Origin: Lanius collurio
Taxonomy: Eukaryota; Chordata; Aves; Passeriformes; Laniidae
DNA: 64,000 bases
Assembly (NCBI GenBank): GCA_020086605.1
Contig: JACBWW010000004.1
Location: 22,240,506 to 22,304,505, forward strand
Direction: 5' to 3'
Below are positions 10,145 to 24,600 of this stretch, one piece after another. The translations under genes and the position numbers were made by a program. Every line of letters begins with the position of its first letter. The first letter of the stretch is position 1. The notes under the pieces were generated by a model, which made no database searches, was not told the origin of the DNA, and saw only the letters and a program-made list of their open reading frames with translations.

Positions 10145-13100
10145 GTACGGGGGGCGAGGGCGATCTGGTCCGGCTGGCTCCGGGGGTTGGGCCGCGCGCG
10201 GAGTGCGGGGGCAGCGCTGCCCGGGCCAGCGGGGTCCGCGGGGCCCCCGAGGTCGAGCCGGTCGCCGTGGCCCGGGGACGGTACCTGGGCGAGGTCCGGC
10301 AGGCGGAGCGGCGGTACCGGCGGAGGCCCGAGCCGGGCTCCCTCCCCGGGGCAGCCATTTTGGTTTGTAGCATGGCGCCCGCCCGGCTCCGGAGCGGCCC
10401 CGGCCCCGCAGGCCGCTCGCCCCGAGCGCGGCCGGGGAAGGGCGGGCGGGAGCTGCCGCGGCGCGGGGCTGTGACCCTGCTCCCCGCCGGCAGGGCGAGC
10501 TGCGCTGCGCCTTGACAGCTGTGCTCGGCCCCCGCAGCACAATGACTCCGGGGCTCCTCGGCCCCGTGCGGGTTACCGACGGCAAGAGCCTCCGGGCCTG
10601 GGAGGGAGGGCTGCGCCTCCCTGAAGCTCAGCGAGCTCTGGCTTTGGAGGGAAAAGAGGGAGTTAGGAGGGGGCAGGAGTGCCTGCCTCCTGAGCAAGGG
10701 CCAGACGAGAAAAAGGAATTCAGGTAAACCTTAAGTAAAGAATTTAGCTAGGCGTGCAACTTGAGTCAGGTCGAATGTGTTCTCTCTTTCTTTCGGACTC
10801 TCTTCTTTGGAGATTTCATATCGGAGAAGAGTGAGGAATCGATAAGTCTGCAGCGTGGTCATTTCAGTATACAAAAAAATACCAGCTTCGTCTCGGGAAC
10901 GGAAATTGAATAACTTCTCAGGATGGAGAGCAAGTGTTGGAGTTGCAATATACATTTCCTGCCACTTATGTTTGCTTTTGGTAATAGGATAATTTTCCTA
11001 ATTATTTTTGCAAGTGAAAATAAAATCATACATGGACTATTACAAGTTTATGAACAGAGTACAAAATCCACTGAATGTGAGGTATCCACATAGGAGCCAT
11101 TATCTTTTTATAGGACAGGAGTGTATATAATAACAATGTAAAAAAATGTTAGCAGACGTTATTGCTTCCAAAGAATTTTTGGGGAGTTTCTGTAGTGGGT
11201 GAATGCTTATGGTCTTGACGTAGCATTCCATCAAATTGCACTGCAACAGCAGCCGGTATTTGGAAGGTATTTACTTTCAGATTTCAGAACCAAGAAGTAT
11301 ATCTGAGCCTGGGCAATTCTTTAGGAACTTCTTGGCTCTATAATAAGCATGTAATTTGCACTATTTTTGTTACAACTATAATTAAGAAAGAATTTTAAAA
11401 GTGGATAAACAAATTAAGAGGTTTCACAGTTTCCTTCACTTACTGCTAGTCTTCCCATTTTAAACCTTGTGGAATGGCTGGATTTAAAATCTGTGGTGGA
11501 CATGGTTGGGTGTTTTTAGAGGAGAGCAGTTGACTGTTTCTCCTATTTTCTCTAGTGTCTTAGTGATATTGCATTATGTTTATAAATAAGTCGTTAAATG
11601 CTATCCATAACCAAACAAAACCATCTTGAAATACTAGTTTTAGGTATGGGCTTTTTACTTTAAAACGAGGTACTGCTGTACCCGAATGTGAAGAGCAGTT
11701 TGTTGACTTGGAAAGTTGTGTCTGACTGATAAAAGTGCTTCCCTGAACTCATGTGGCCTCTAGACTCTCTGATGCACTCTAGCCAGCTCTGCTGCTTTTT
11801 ATTTGTGGTTGCTGTGCATTGTCCGTGGCCATACCATTGCAGCTGCGTGTCTGTGGAGGCACGGTGGCAGTTCTGCCCCTGATTATGTATGTGTTGATTC
11901 ATGTATGGCTGCATATGTCGTAGGACTGAGAGAGCAGACTTGCTGCCCAGTGCCTGTGCACGAGGGTGTTTTGATTTGGTTCTTTTACAACTTTCCAAGC
12001 CCAGGATAGAAGGGGGGAGGACATTATCTTTGGATTTTAGGTCTTTGCCTATACAATGGTGAAGACTGATACAGGAATGTGTTTAGAATAGTTTTGAAGA
12101 TAGATGTTTACTAGGCTTGTGGGGATTTTGTGTTGGTTCTGCAGCTTAAGTTGTGGAGTCACAGCATATTTTGTGGCTAGTAAAACTGTAATAGTTTGGA
12201 CCCCAAACAACAGTTTTGTCCACTGAAACTAGTGAGAGTGTTAATCATCTATGTGATGCTAGGTACTGGTGTGAGTATTTTGATGATTGAGGCCTTCTGG
12301 GCTGAAAGGAAAACAGTAATTCCATAGCATGACAGTAGATAATTTAAATGGAAGTGGGTACTGGTTGATTTAGCTGCAGCTCTCCTGGTGCAGGTAATGT
12401 CATTCTTCTTATTTCTTCATTCTTTCAAAATGACAGTAAACTCTATAAATATTGCTTCTCAGTCCTGGAAATTGCAAGGTCTTTATAACTTTGCTAATGA
12501 TACTTTATAAAAAGTATGTGGAAAACCAAATAACTTAACAATATGTGGGATTTTATTTATGTGTTTTGATTAGAAGAATTTATTATTCCAAAGAAGGTAC
12601 TTATCTGTGGTATGAATCAGTGGGATTCCTGTGTGGTTTATCCACCCAACTCCTTTCTTTAACTGTGTAGTTCAAGTGATGGGAGAATTGGCACCCCTAG
12701 TAGGAATGCTCTTTGCATAGAGGGGTGATGGTAAAGGGGGGAAGGACCTGCAGTAACAGTTTATTCTTTCTGAGATCTTGTAGTGACTTTTTTTCCTGTT
12801 CTACCTATGGGACACACTTTTATGAATGAATTAAAATACATGTTATTTTATTGTGTAGGGGTTTGTGGCATGGCTGTAATGACTGATAGAGGGTCTCAAG
12901 CCTTTTGAATCTGAAGTCTTGTACTGGTAGACTTAAGTCTACATTTACATCAGACTTTGAATCTGAAATGTTACTAATTTTACACCATCTTTCTGACTCC
13001 TCAGGTGCATGCTGTTCTGCTTGTGTGCAGAAGGGAAGCAGCATAATTATTGGACAAATCTATGTGTGCAAACCAGTATCAAGTATAGAAATGTCAATTA

Positions 13101-16100
13101 TCAGGAGTGCAATACTTGAAACATAGTACACTTCTTTCACTTGTAACACTGGCTGCTGCAGTGACTTCTGTTCACTGGTTGCTGTGTTGAAAATAAGCTG
13201 TCTGGCTTTGCATAGTGTCTTGTTCACTTCGAGTAATGGACACGATCTGTTCACTATTTAGTGAACTGAAAGATTTCCACTGTAGCAATGTAACTTTGAT
13301 CTGCCAATCTAATGACCTTGATGTTGGTCAATAATGACCAGCTGTTATGCTGAGATAAATGGTCTTTTCTAAGACGTTTATGCATTTTAGAGGAATTACA
13401 GCAAGTTCATATTGAATGAATATATTTGCTAGAAATAACTGTTCAAGGTGGTAAGTGGCTTCATAGTATCCTAAAAGAAAAAGAAACTTGGATGGGAAAA
13501 CACTATAGAGATGCACTACAGAAACTCTTACGAAAGATAAAGTTGTGTCAGAAAGGAGTATTGTAGGAAAGCTTGCGACTTTGTGGGGAAAATTGAGAGA
13601 TTCACTTTCTTACAGGATTTGCAGGCTGATAATGCTTGTCTGGAGTACATGTCTAAATTGTGCAGTTTATTCAGGTTTTCTGAACTAGGGAAAAACCAGA
13701 TTGAATATTCTCTGATGTTTCAGAATCACACAAGACTATATTGGGAGAAAATTACCAGTAGATGCTACTTCCAAATGCTTTAATGAATAGGAAGAATAAT
13801 TAAGAAACATAAACATTCAGAACAAAATATATGCAATTTTGGTTTAAACATTATACAGCCTTTCAAGTAACTTAAGTATGCATAAAGATTACTATGATTG
13901 TTAATATGTTTTCTGTCCTATGAAATGACATCTTTGGTGGCGCACAACTTAAGTTCCTAGTTCATCCTGTTTTACAAATGCTCTTTTTCCCAAATGTTCA
14001 GAGATGTTATGGAAGCATGTTTTCTAACATTTTCTAATATTCTTTATTTAGGCATTTAAAAACTCCAGACCACCAGAACTCATAGATTTCAGATTTTACT
14101 TGCATGCCTCCCTACTTCCCTTTCCGCTGGGGGTGGCAGAGCAGACTCATTGAAGGAATTTTATACGGAACATTCTTTAAAAAAGAAATTTATCTTCAGA
14201 TAACATATGTAAATGTGTTGATATTGTGAACAGAATGAGACTATGTTCAGAGTGTATATACAGTCATGCTGTCTTTTAGCATTTCCAAAGTGTAGCAAGA
14301 ATCAATTGCTGAAATACTTATCTGTATGTTCCTTGTTTTACTTTGTTGCAGGTTTGAAGCGGGGATGGGGATAATGTTGGGAATGTTTCTCTCGTGAACT
14401 TGGAGGAACAATTAATTCTTTTCCTAACAGATTTTGCCTTGCTTTTGGCATGCAAATAATTTGTTATGATGATAGATTACAAGTGGAAGTGGTTATGAGT
14501 ATTGTAGAATGGTCATTAGATTGTTGGAAACAATCTTTGTCTCAGCAGCTAGGGAGCACACCGTAAAAAATAAGTATTTAAAAAACCTCAATTTTTCAGG
14601 AATTAGTGGCATTTTGTGCAGGAGACTTTTGTAAATGTTAACATTTTCTTGGGTCAAAAAATACTTGGATAAGTTCACGGAAGAAAATTTCCTGTGGGTG
14701 TCTAAATTCAAAAGTACCGTCTTGTTTGATTTGTAAGTTTTCTGAGATTTGAAATGTTTTGTGAGGTTAATTTTTTTGTTTTTCTGCTAGTCCTGTGGAA
14801 CTGCCTGTTAGCCCGTGGTTAGGAGTGGCATACTGAGGCTGGTGGTCTATTGGTCTGACCAGGCAGGCTGTTCTTATATTCTCACGACCAATGAGGTAGC
14901 TTTGAAATGGAGTGACATAGCAGTTTGAGCTTGAAGGAACCTTAAAGACCATCTAGTTCTAACTTCTCTGCCATTGCAGGAAAATGCTTTAATTTGGTTG
15001 TTTAACAACATATTTAGTGCTGTTTTGATGCTGTTTCAATAGTATTTTTTGTTAAAAAAACAAACCCTAATTGGGATCAGGGGCCTTAATTGGATATAAT
15101 ATGCAAGGTTAAGGCAGGAAATTCAGATTCTGCTGTTGTGAAATGCACAGTGTATTTTATCCACATGATTGTTTATTGATTGCATTCTAGATAGTTGAAG
15201 TTGGAAATATGATTAACTGATAAACTGCTATTTCATTGGATCTTACAGGTGAATCTCTGTATTTATTATGAACTTAGCTTAACTAAATCTAAATCAATTC
15301 TTAAAAAATCCCAAGGGATACTTGATCAACACTGGCTGAAAATAAAGTGAAGTAGGTTGTAAAAAGTTGATCAGCATTCATGTTTGTGGTAGTTGTAAAT
15401 GCCATGAGGTGTGTGGGTAATACATTTATCTGAACCGACGCACTTCTGTTTGTGCAAACTGTTAAGGTGCTTGCTGTAGCAGGGGTGCAGAAATACTTTG
15501 TGGTCCAAATAACTTATGTTTATTCACATAATAAAATATTTGAATATGTAGTACCTTTTTATTTTTATAATTAAACTTTTTTTGTATAAAATAGCATATG
15601 TATAAGAAGTTAAAACCCAGAAATTTCTGTTCATTAATCGTTTTTCTAATGTAGTGATGAAAACAGCTACATATTTTGTAGTGTTAAGTCCCTTTTAAGT
15701 TTAAAGCAATGAATTGTGAGTTCTGTGTATTTTTGGGTAGAGGGCAATTAGACATAATCTAGGGTTTGCTTACTGTGGCTTTGATAGCTGTTTAGTCAAC
15801 TGTGTTAACAGGCACACCACCTCTGGTAGAACTTCAGGTGCTTGTTTACTAAAGGTTAGAAGTCTGTTCTGTGTGTCTGGGTAAATCTTTCTTCATAGGC
15901 TTCTTGACAAGACTTCTAAGTTAAAATGTGCAGAGATGCTTCCTTTACGTATATGGATAACCTCATTCTTCCAATTTTATTCTTGAAACAGTTGATTTAG
16001 ATCTTTAACATTTCTGTAAAATTTTCTTGCAGTATTCACCTCATAAAGGCAAAACAATAAGAGTGCAGGACATGGAGTGACATTAAGCTCCATGTAAAAG

Positions 16101-19100
16101 CAGGAACAGGAAATACCTGGATAGCTGTGAAGTTTATGTATGGGATACTGGGTCAGTGTAGTAGTTGTGTAGCTTTTTCTGGAATATGGTTTCTGAATAA
16201 TTCCCTTCTAGCAACATTTGGTATAAAAGTGTTTTTTACTGTGTAATAATTGCCTTTTCATAAATGATTATTTGCAATAATAATACTCTTATGTAATAAG
16301 AGTCAGTGCACAGAACTGTTGTAACAGTTACTCTGGTAATATGTTCTTTTAGGCGCAGTGTAAAAGTGTGTGGCAGATAAGTTATGTAACACTTCCTGGT
16401 GAAGAATTATTTTTTTTTGAACATGGGGGCATGCATGCCTTTTATTTCTTAGTCTCATTGCAATTATACCTATGCATATTTAATAGCTCTTTTGGAAATC
16501 TCACTTGGAGAATTTTTTGTGAGGGTTTAAGTATCTGTTGGTATAATTATTTATTTCATGCTGAAAGTAGGTTTTGAGGTAGTAATGGGTGTCAGTGATA
16601 CTTCTTGTCATTTAAGGTTAGGAGAAAGTGGTGATGGATTTATTCTTCCTAACTGATGAAGAGTGTGGCTAGGAAAGTTGGGTCTTCCAGTGATGTGATG
16701 TGATGTGTCTTCAGCACAAGTATATTACTTGTAAGAGCTTTGTTTGCCTATCATATGGTTACTTTTTGTCACTCTGACTGTTCTTGAATTATCCTAAGCC
16801 ATGCTCAGTAGGATACTTAGTTTATTATCTTCTGCCTTCATCAGTGCAACTCCAACAAATATTAATAGCCAGTAATGAAGCTGGCTGTTCTTCAGGACCA
16901 GTCTAGAAGGTACAGCATGAATTTAAGCAGTCTGAAGGTTTTTCTACACTATCTTCTACACTATCCACTATAGTGTTTTTATAGAACTGTCTGATTAGAG
17001 GTAGCCTGCTGTTGGCAATTAAAGGTAAAAATACGTTTTTATGATTCCAGAATAAATTGCAGTTAATGGGAGATGAAGTACATTCCTGGGTTAATTTGAA
17101 GTTATTGTGCCTGGAAAAATCCTGCATGTATTGACTGTAACATTCTGGAAAAAAGTGTGCTTCTCTGAATGCTGATTGAAATGATCCTGAAATAGAGAAT
17201 GAACTTCTGTAAGTCCATATGCCTGAAGGTCTTTCTGATTGTGTATATATATATGTATATTTTAATGGGTTGATTGCTCTAAATTTTTTTCCATTTGCTC
17301 ACCTTGTTTCCTTTTCACCCAAGATATTGTCACTCCTTAACTGCTACCAAATTTGAGGTTGATGATCCTATAGTACTCCTCCTAGAAGACAGAAATCCAA
17401 AGAAAGTCCCTTGACTTTGTGCCAGTGACCACTATAGGAAGCTGGAGAATGCTTGACTCTAGTATTTAACTTGAAACTGTGATGATTTGCATTCTTTGAT
17501 GATGACACCCCAGGGTGCAGGGACAGAATCCTGCAATACACCTTGAGACCCTGGGAAAAGATCCTGCTTTGGCAAACAGAACTCTCAGAAGAAAGTCCAA
17601 GAAGAGCATTTAAATGTGTTTACAAATTTCATAACACCTTTTCTGTTTCATATCTTACGCAAGATTAGTACAGTTGTATTGGTAGAAGGCAGGACTACTG
17701 GTTCTCTCAGCTCTCTGGTGAAGTGGTGTAAATTAGACAGTGCTGGTGATGTTCTGTGCCAGGAAGCCAGATTAACATTTAGGAGGTGCAAAATACCAGC
17801 TCTTTGTCAACTTTTCTATGATGCCTCAGTGCAAACAGTGCATTATACACTTTCATTTTAACTGTCTTACTCTTCCATAACTTTAATTCCATGAACTTGA
17901 TTATATTAAATTTTGTTATTGTCAGTGTTGCCATTGCCTTAATGTGAAACTCTCTACACTGTGTAAGATTGTATTCTTTTATATACATATATATGTATGT
18001 ATATATGTGTGTATGTATATATGTTTTTTTTAATATGTATGGCTTTCTGTATTCAAACACTTTTAGTTCTTGCTTTCTGCAGTTCCTTATGAATTCATAA
18101 TTCATGCCTTTAGGAGGAATGCAGAAAATAGAGATGATAATGGTAGAATGTGCAACTGCAACTGAGGGTAAACTTTTGCTGAACTAGTCATGCTGAGTTG
18201 TTTTCTTCCACAACTTCTGTGAATTTCCTGCTAAAAGAAATTAATAAAACCCTGAATGATCCTTGGTTTTTTGAGTGCTGTAAGGGAGCTATAAATACAG
18301 AAGTTGGGAAGTGATTTCTGTCTTATGATGTGTGCAGAACTGGCAGAATCAACACTGCAATATAATGTCCCATTGTTCAGTAGAAGTTTTGAAAAGAATG
18401 CTGAAAATTTGACATAAAACCAGTTTGAGGTCTGGAAATAACATCTTAAGGACTGATCCATTTAGAATTCAGTTTTGCTGAACCAAAAAGCAGTCTGAGA
18501 GGTAGCCTTATTAGGTGCCTCACTGGGTTTCAGACTTACTCAAGTTTATAAATTTACAGTAGAAAATAGTTTCATTTTAAGGGGTATAACACAGCAGATT
18601 GGAACTTGACCTTAAAAAAAATAAATCTCAGTGAGATGTGTAAATAGTGTGATAGATACATGTGTGAAGTTGGGTAAATGCTTGTTGTTGTTTCTTGCTT
18701 TCTTTGTGTGGATATTATTTGGAGCGTTTTTGTGTTTTATTTTTTGGAGTTGTTGTTTTTTTCTTTTGGTACAACAGCTAAAGAAATAATCAGGCAACAA
18801 GTGTAAAACATACTGAAATAATTTTTATAAAATGAAGATTTATTAATTTTTTCTACATGGAGCCACAGAGAAAATAGAAATGAATTTATAAGAAACTATC
18901 TATTACTCTGTAGTCTAATCTGCTGTTCAGTTTGTTTGTTCTTCGCGTCGTTTTTCTTAAGGCATCAGTCTTAAATAAAGAACTAGACCCTTGAAACTGA
19001 GGGAACTAAGGGATTTTTTGGTTCTTAGTAAGGGATTCTTGAGAATGGCTATGTTAGATGAAAAGAAAGCCACTGCTATCTCTACTGTAAAAGGTGAAAT

Positions 19101-21650
19101 GTAGTCAACATAGCTAGTGTCTACTAAGAAAGGCAATGACCCTTTTTTTTAATAACTAAAGCAGACACCTAAGCAGGTTATTGATAGTAAGTATCAAAGT
19201 ACAAGTAGTTGAATAGTTTGTTGGTGGGTTGTTGGATATGCCTGTCCAGGGCTGGAAGCTGTTCTTGAAAAATGAAAGTTAGAAGAAAATGTATGAGAAC
19301 CTTTGCAGTGTAACTTATGAGACTCAACAATTGCAAAGTAATCCTGACCTTTCTTGAAGAATTTCCCTTACAGTTCGGGTTCCACTGCACTTCAGTCTGT
19401 GCTTTGCAATCAGTTTGTGCTGTAAGTTGGGGCCATTCCGTATCATTACATGAAAATTGCAGATCTATCTTAAATACCCTTATTATTATTTCAGTAATAG
19501 AAGATAAAAGCTTATTCAGTGGTTTCTTTGGAATCTCTGATTATTGTGGCATGATTAAATAGGAGAGTTTGGATCTGGACAGACAGCTACATTGGAGACT
19601 TCAAAGTCAAGTGAAATTTCTTTAGGCATTATTTTAGCATTACTTTATATAGACCATTTTATTATTAAATGACATCGGTGATGATGCTAAATATTTTCAG
19701 AATACATGCTGCACTGTAGTGTCATAGGCTGTGATGGCCAAGAGTATTTCTCAAGTGTTTGAAACACAGGGTATTTTGCTGCAGTTTGTCATACCTGGTG
19801 ACTTGACTGCAAGCTTGTCTGTGTCTGTTTCCATTAGCTGTTCTGAAGAGAAGGTACTGCTCACAAGCTTTGAATCTCTTAAGCAGTTCATACTGGAATA
19901 ATGTACAAAATGTTTCACCATAGAAAATTTGTATAGGAAATGTTGTATATGGTCCTGTTAATTGATGGAGAGAATACTTAGTGTTGATAGCTGATATTTT
20001 TGGCAAGAATCAGCTTTTGTCATTGATGTTGAAGCTGTGTTGTGAGTTTTTTCCAGCAAAAACATTTGAAAAATACCATGACTTAATGGATGTTAAAAGT
20101 GCAAAACTGCAATAATTTCTCACCAAATGATAGTTCAATAAGAATTTCTTTTCATCTGTGAAGAAAATACTGATTTTTGGCTGGCATTTGGAGAGATGTC
20201 GGTTGACTGGAAGCTGACTAACATCCCAATTTTCAAGAAGGCAGACCGTGGTCACAACAGGCCTGTCAGTCTCTCTTCAGTGGCTGGTAAAATCATGGAG
20301 AAGATTATTCTGGGAGCCATTGAAAAATACCTGAAAGACAACACAGTCACTGGTCACAACCTAGTCACAGGACGGCTTCATAAGAGGAAAGTCCTGCTTG
20401 TCACACCTTATTTGCTTTTATGACTGGGTAACCCACCTCCTTGATCAGGGGCAGCCAGTTGATGTAATCTTTTTGGATTTCAGTTAAGTTTTTGATGCTG
20501 TCTCTCACAGGATCCTTCTGGACAAAATGTCCAGCACACATCTGGATAATCTGGATAAGCACATCATGGGATGGGTGATCACCTAACATCTTAAAAAACT
20601 TTTTTCTGTAAAAGGCATATGAACACTTCTTTTTTTTTTTTTTTTTTTTTAAAAAAAAAATTGATGTGAAACAAAGATTCCATAGAAAGTCTGTTAAGAA
20701 AATAGATTTAGGATTATTACTTTTAATTTGTAACTCGATCTTCAGAAAGTTCTTTGAGGAGAGATATTTATATTGTCAGTCTGAACTGTAAAGAGAATTA
20801 GTTTAATTTATGTTTGTTTGCAGAGATTTCTTAAATTATTGTTAGGAGCATGACTGCCTTAAAGTCTTTGGAGCTTGTTTTCAGACATTTTTCATGGATT
20901 ATTCAACCTGCTTAAGAAAGACAGTTGAAATACAGTGTTTCACACTTCATAGAATAGCAAATGTTTACAATTAATAAGAATTACTTTTGCTGCTTATGTT
21001 TTTACTTGTCTGTTTGATTATTTTGAGTGTTGGTGTTTGATATTTGAATGGAAAGATTGTAATTTCTCAGTAGAATTATATTGATACTGGTGAAGAAAAT
21101 AACTTGGAGATAAAAATGAGTGAGCTTCCTTTGAAGTCAAAATGAGCATTTGTATCTAGTTAGGTGGCTCCAAGCATTCCTGTTAACTGTCAGTTGAATA
21201 AAGAAATAATGCCTATTTAATGGCCTTCAGATAAAATTTGCTAGATATTGAGTCTAATGTCTGATTGTGGGGAGAAGGAGAGCTGGTATAAAGGAACGGT
21301 GACTGACAGTTTGACATTTTGACATGGAGCATTTTGGTCATTCTTTTATTGTCTGTTGATGATAGTGACCAGATGAATTTCACTTTTCCTGAAGTGAATG
21401 TTATATGAGTGTTACAGAATAGAATGCTCTTTCAGGAAAATGGAAGTTCTTTTACACATTCCTAGGCGAAAACTTGCTTTTCTGAAGAAGTGTCTCTGGG
21501 ACTGAAATTGAAAAGGAAAACTAATTTATAAATTAAACTGTGCTCAATGTTTGTTAAGTTTTAACTGAAACAAAATTTTAGAAGTCTGTAGAACACTTTA
21601 CTACAAGAGTGGTCAATGAATGTTAAACTCCTAAGGCACTTGCTTTATTA

Positions 21651-21682
<32 letters not shown>

Positions 21683-24600
21683 TTTTAAAGTTTCCAGTTT
21701 TTAGACTTGTACATTTTAGTCCTTGAGGAGAATGCTACCAGAGTGTGACTGCATTGTTTTTAGTGCCTTCATCTATGTCTGGACATGTAGTCTTTTTTCC
21801 CCCCTCACTTCCACTGGCTTCTCTGTACTAGATACCAGGTTTATGGACAGACAGTTCATTTACTTTATTTACAACCCATGATGTTTAGAGGGTTGTTAGA
21901 CTTTAAAAACACAATTATGAACTGTATGAGTTTTGTTACTGTACTGTTTTAAATACCACGTTGGTTAAGAGAGTGGCTGTAAAAATCCTAGGAAAAAAAT
22001 TATTCCATGAAAAATTTCTAAGGAGTGACAGAATGAAGGTAGTTGTAGGCTGAATTTAAGCTGTAACTTGAAGTTTGACCCTAGCACAGAAGAAGATGGA
22101 ATTGAAGGCTGGATTGTCTGTAAATTGGTCAAAGAAGCTGATTAAACTTGACACTACTTGGCCCTGTAGTGAAGAGGGAAACCTTTGAATGTGAATGATG
22201 TGGTGAGAGTTGGAAAGAGGAAGGACAGATTAAGGAAAGGAGAAAGTTTTGCAAGCCTGGTCTTACCCATACCCACTGCAGGACTAATGGGGACTTAGAG
22301 ATGAGTAAATCCTCTTATATGTCAGTTGCGTCATTAACCTCCTTAGAGCTAGCTGGGTTTCTTGTTTCTGCTACTCTTGTCCAACAGTTGCTCAAGTATG
22401 TCACTTTTCTAGTGGTTGGGATTTGCTTTTAACAAGCTATCAGAAAGCCATCACTTGAGTCTTTGAAAAAAGTATAAATTGGGGAGCAAGAAAGTATCAT
22501 CAATGCAAATGGAAAAGATCTGTAAAAATGTAACCTTTGGGAAACATCTTAGTAGCTTTGCTACTCTAGGTGTTCTAGTTAACTATCCCAATAGGTAACT
22601 GCCTGTTCATAAGATTGTGCAGAAAATTACCTTCTTCATTGCAATTGTTGTTTGAATGTACACTGGTATTAACTAGTAGTTAGAATATTTTTTTTTACAG
22701 ATCTTTAACCTGAGCTTATTTTGTGAAACAAAGATTTTCTATTAATGTATGAAGTGTTGTTTCTATATTTTTCGTCTTCCAATTACTTTTTATTCTACAG
22801 GGTCTCTAAAGGTAATATATCTTTGAAACAGGTATGATCCTGATGTTGCCAATGACATCTACTGTACTGCACAACTTATTAGAGAATCTTGAGACTTTAA
22901 TTTACAAAATATTCATTTTTATTTATAGGTATATTTATTTATAGTAGTCAAAGTCTCTTCTTTTAGTCCTCAGTTGACAATTTAAAGATTAATTGCAATC
23001 ACAATAAATACATAAACATAATCTGATCTATAAGAGTTCACTAAGTCATGCTTGTAGTTGTTCTGAAGGAGATGAAGTTTCAGATTGTATTTGCTGAAAA
23101 CTGAAGGTGAAGACTTCTCATGTTGAGTTTCCCTTTTGTGAATGGGAGCTGGAACATTATTAGCTGCACAGGTATGTTCACTCTTAAATGACTGTTAGGA
23201 ATCATCTTCAACCTCCCCAGTATTTTTTAGTTTTCCAAAACGATTTTACTTCACCTTCAGTGTAATAAACATCTAAAAATCAAGATTAGATTAATATTAC
23301 TGTGTAATAAAATGTTCCTGTTGTTTTGAGTTCTATGCCATGTCCGACCAGGATAAGCATATGCTTAATGTGTGCACTGAATAGTTTCAGTGTATTGTAC
23401 TTCTTTCAAAATTACTGCAGGCCTTTCTTGCCTTCCTTCTAGAAGTCTGAATAAACGTTAGGAAAACAAAATACAAGCAGTGCGTAGCTGTCATTACTTT
23501 ACATACAGTAGAATTTTTCCAAAATAATCATCTAGAGACTAAGAGTTAACAATGTTTAGAACTGCAGTGGAAAGAAAGTATTTTCTGAGTGTGGTCCTGT
23601 ATTGGTAAACTCGAATTGTACAGCAAAGTATTAGTGTTTCAACAATGGAAGAGAAGGCTTTAAATCACTCTTCCATGCTTTGCCATCCAGGTTTATTTCA
23701 TGCCTCTTTTTCCCTTTAATATGTTTCACTATGTTTGAGATGCCGAACAAGTATTTCAAATACTGCATGTTAGGATTTATTAATAAGGTAAGATTATAAA
23801 ATACTATGTGGATAGCCTAATTATTATATAGCCTTTAGGTTACACATGCAATTTTACCTGCCCAAAATGTTGTAATAACTTCCCTTCTTTTTCCTCAGTG
23901 GCTAAGGTAAATATGTTTGATCAACATGAAGCTGGTGTCAGGCTTTTCTGGGCACTTAAAGCAATAAAGTGCAGTTTTAATGTGAATGCTGCTATGGGTG
24001 ATGCTGTATGAAATGTAGGTATAACTCTGAAGTTTTAGGAGTTTCTTTCAAAATAAGGGGAGGGGTGGGGGAGAAATCCTAATTTTCTTCCCAGAAAACT
24101 TTTTCTTTAAGTTTCGATATATGAGTTTCTATATGAAATATAATATTTTTAATAATTTAAAGTTATGTTCAAGCAATTCAGTAAACTAAGTATTCTGTTA
24201 CACTTTCATCAAACAGTATAATTGTATACTAGGGATTTGGAGTATCAGTGTAGTAAGTGATTTTAATTATTCGTATAATTTAAGGGAAAGTTCAGTTTTC
24301 CTGTTTGCTATCTTAGCATTTCAGTGAAAGACTTTTGATTGCTTTGAGTATGGTCAGACTTCCTATTTAAAAAATACAACCACTTTCAACTACAAAATGC
24401 ATGTATGTCTGAAATGCAACATGCTATTAAAACAATACTAAGTTTACAAGGTCTAGAATATTATATGTTAGAATTTTTATTTGCTCCTTTCTTTACGTGC
24501 ATTCTGTAGTTTTTTAACCCCAGACCATTCTTTGTGCTGGGATCCATACTGTTCAAGTAGCTATTCAGTAATTCTTTTTATCCTTGAATTCCATCTTGCT

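Larger units (their letters stand above)
8890..10520. promoter_or_regulatory. CpG island and bidirectional AP4S1/STRN3 promoter
   Basis: GC content and CpG density rise sharply at about 8890 and fall after about 10520. The first-exon donor of AP4S1 (9200, minus) and the STRN3 start codon (9824, plus) are only about 620 bases apart, so the two genes share one divergent promoter. There is no clear TATA box, as is usual for such islands. Recognisable sites are an ETS/GABP-like CACTTCCG (9026-9033), an NRF1-like GCGCAGGCGC (9209-9218) and YY1-like ATGGCGGC (9322-9329). The central part is missing because of the N gap. Confidence 0.85.

Noticed and set aside
8919..10585. Several long open frames on both strands in the CpG island (up to 548 codons on the minus strand)
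   Set aside because: They cross the 400 N gap, which reads as unknown residues. GC-rich sequence lacks stop codons by composition. Only the STRN3 frame from 9824 matches a known protein.
11660..11998. 112-codon minus-strand open frame in intron 1
   Set aside because: No recognisable motif and no start or splice context; likely chance.
17470..17530. TGATGA-type boxes suggesting an intronic C/D snoRNA
   Set aside because: No matching D box or terminal stem at suitable spacing.
21657..21680. A24 run as the tail of a processed pseudogene
   Set aside because: No gene-like sequence was seen upstream and no target duplication was found; treated as a simple repeat.
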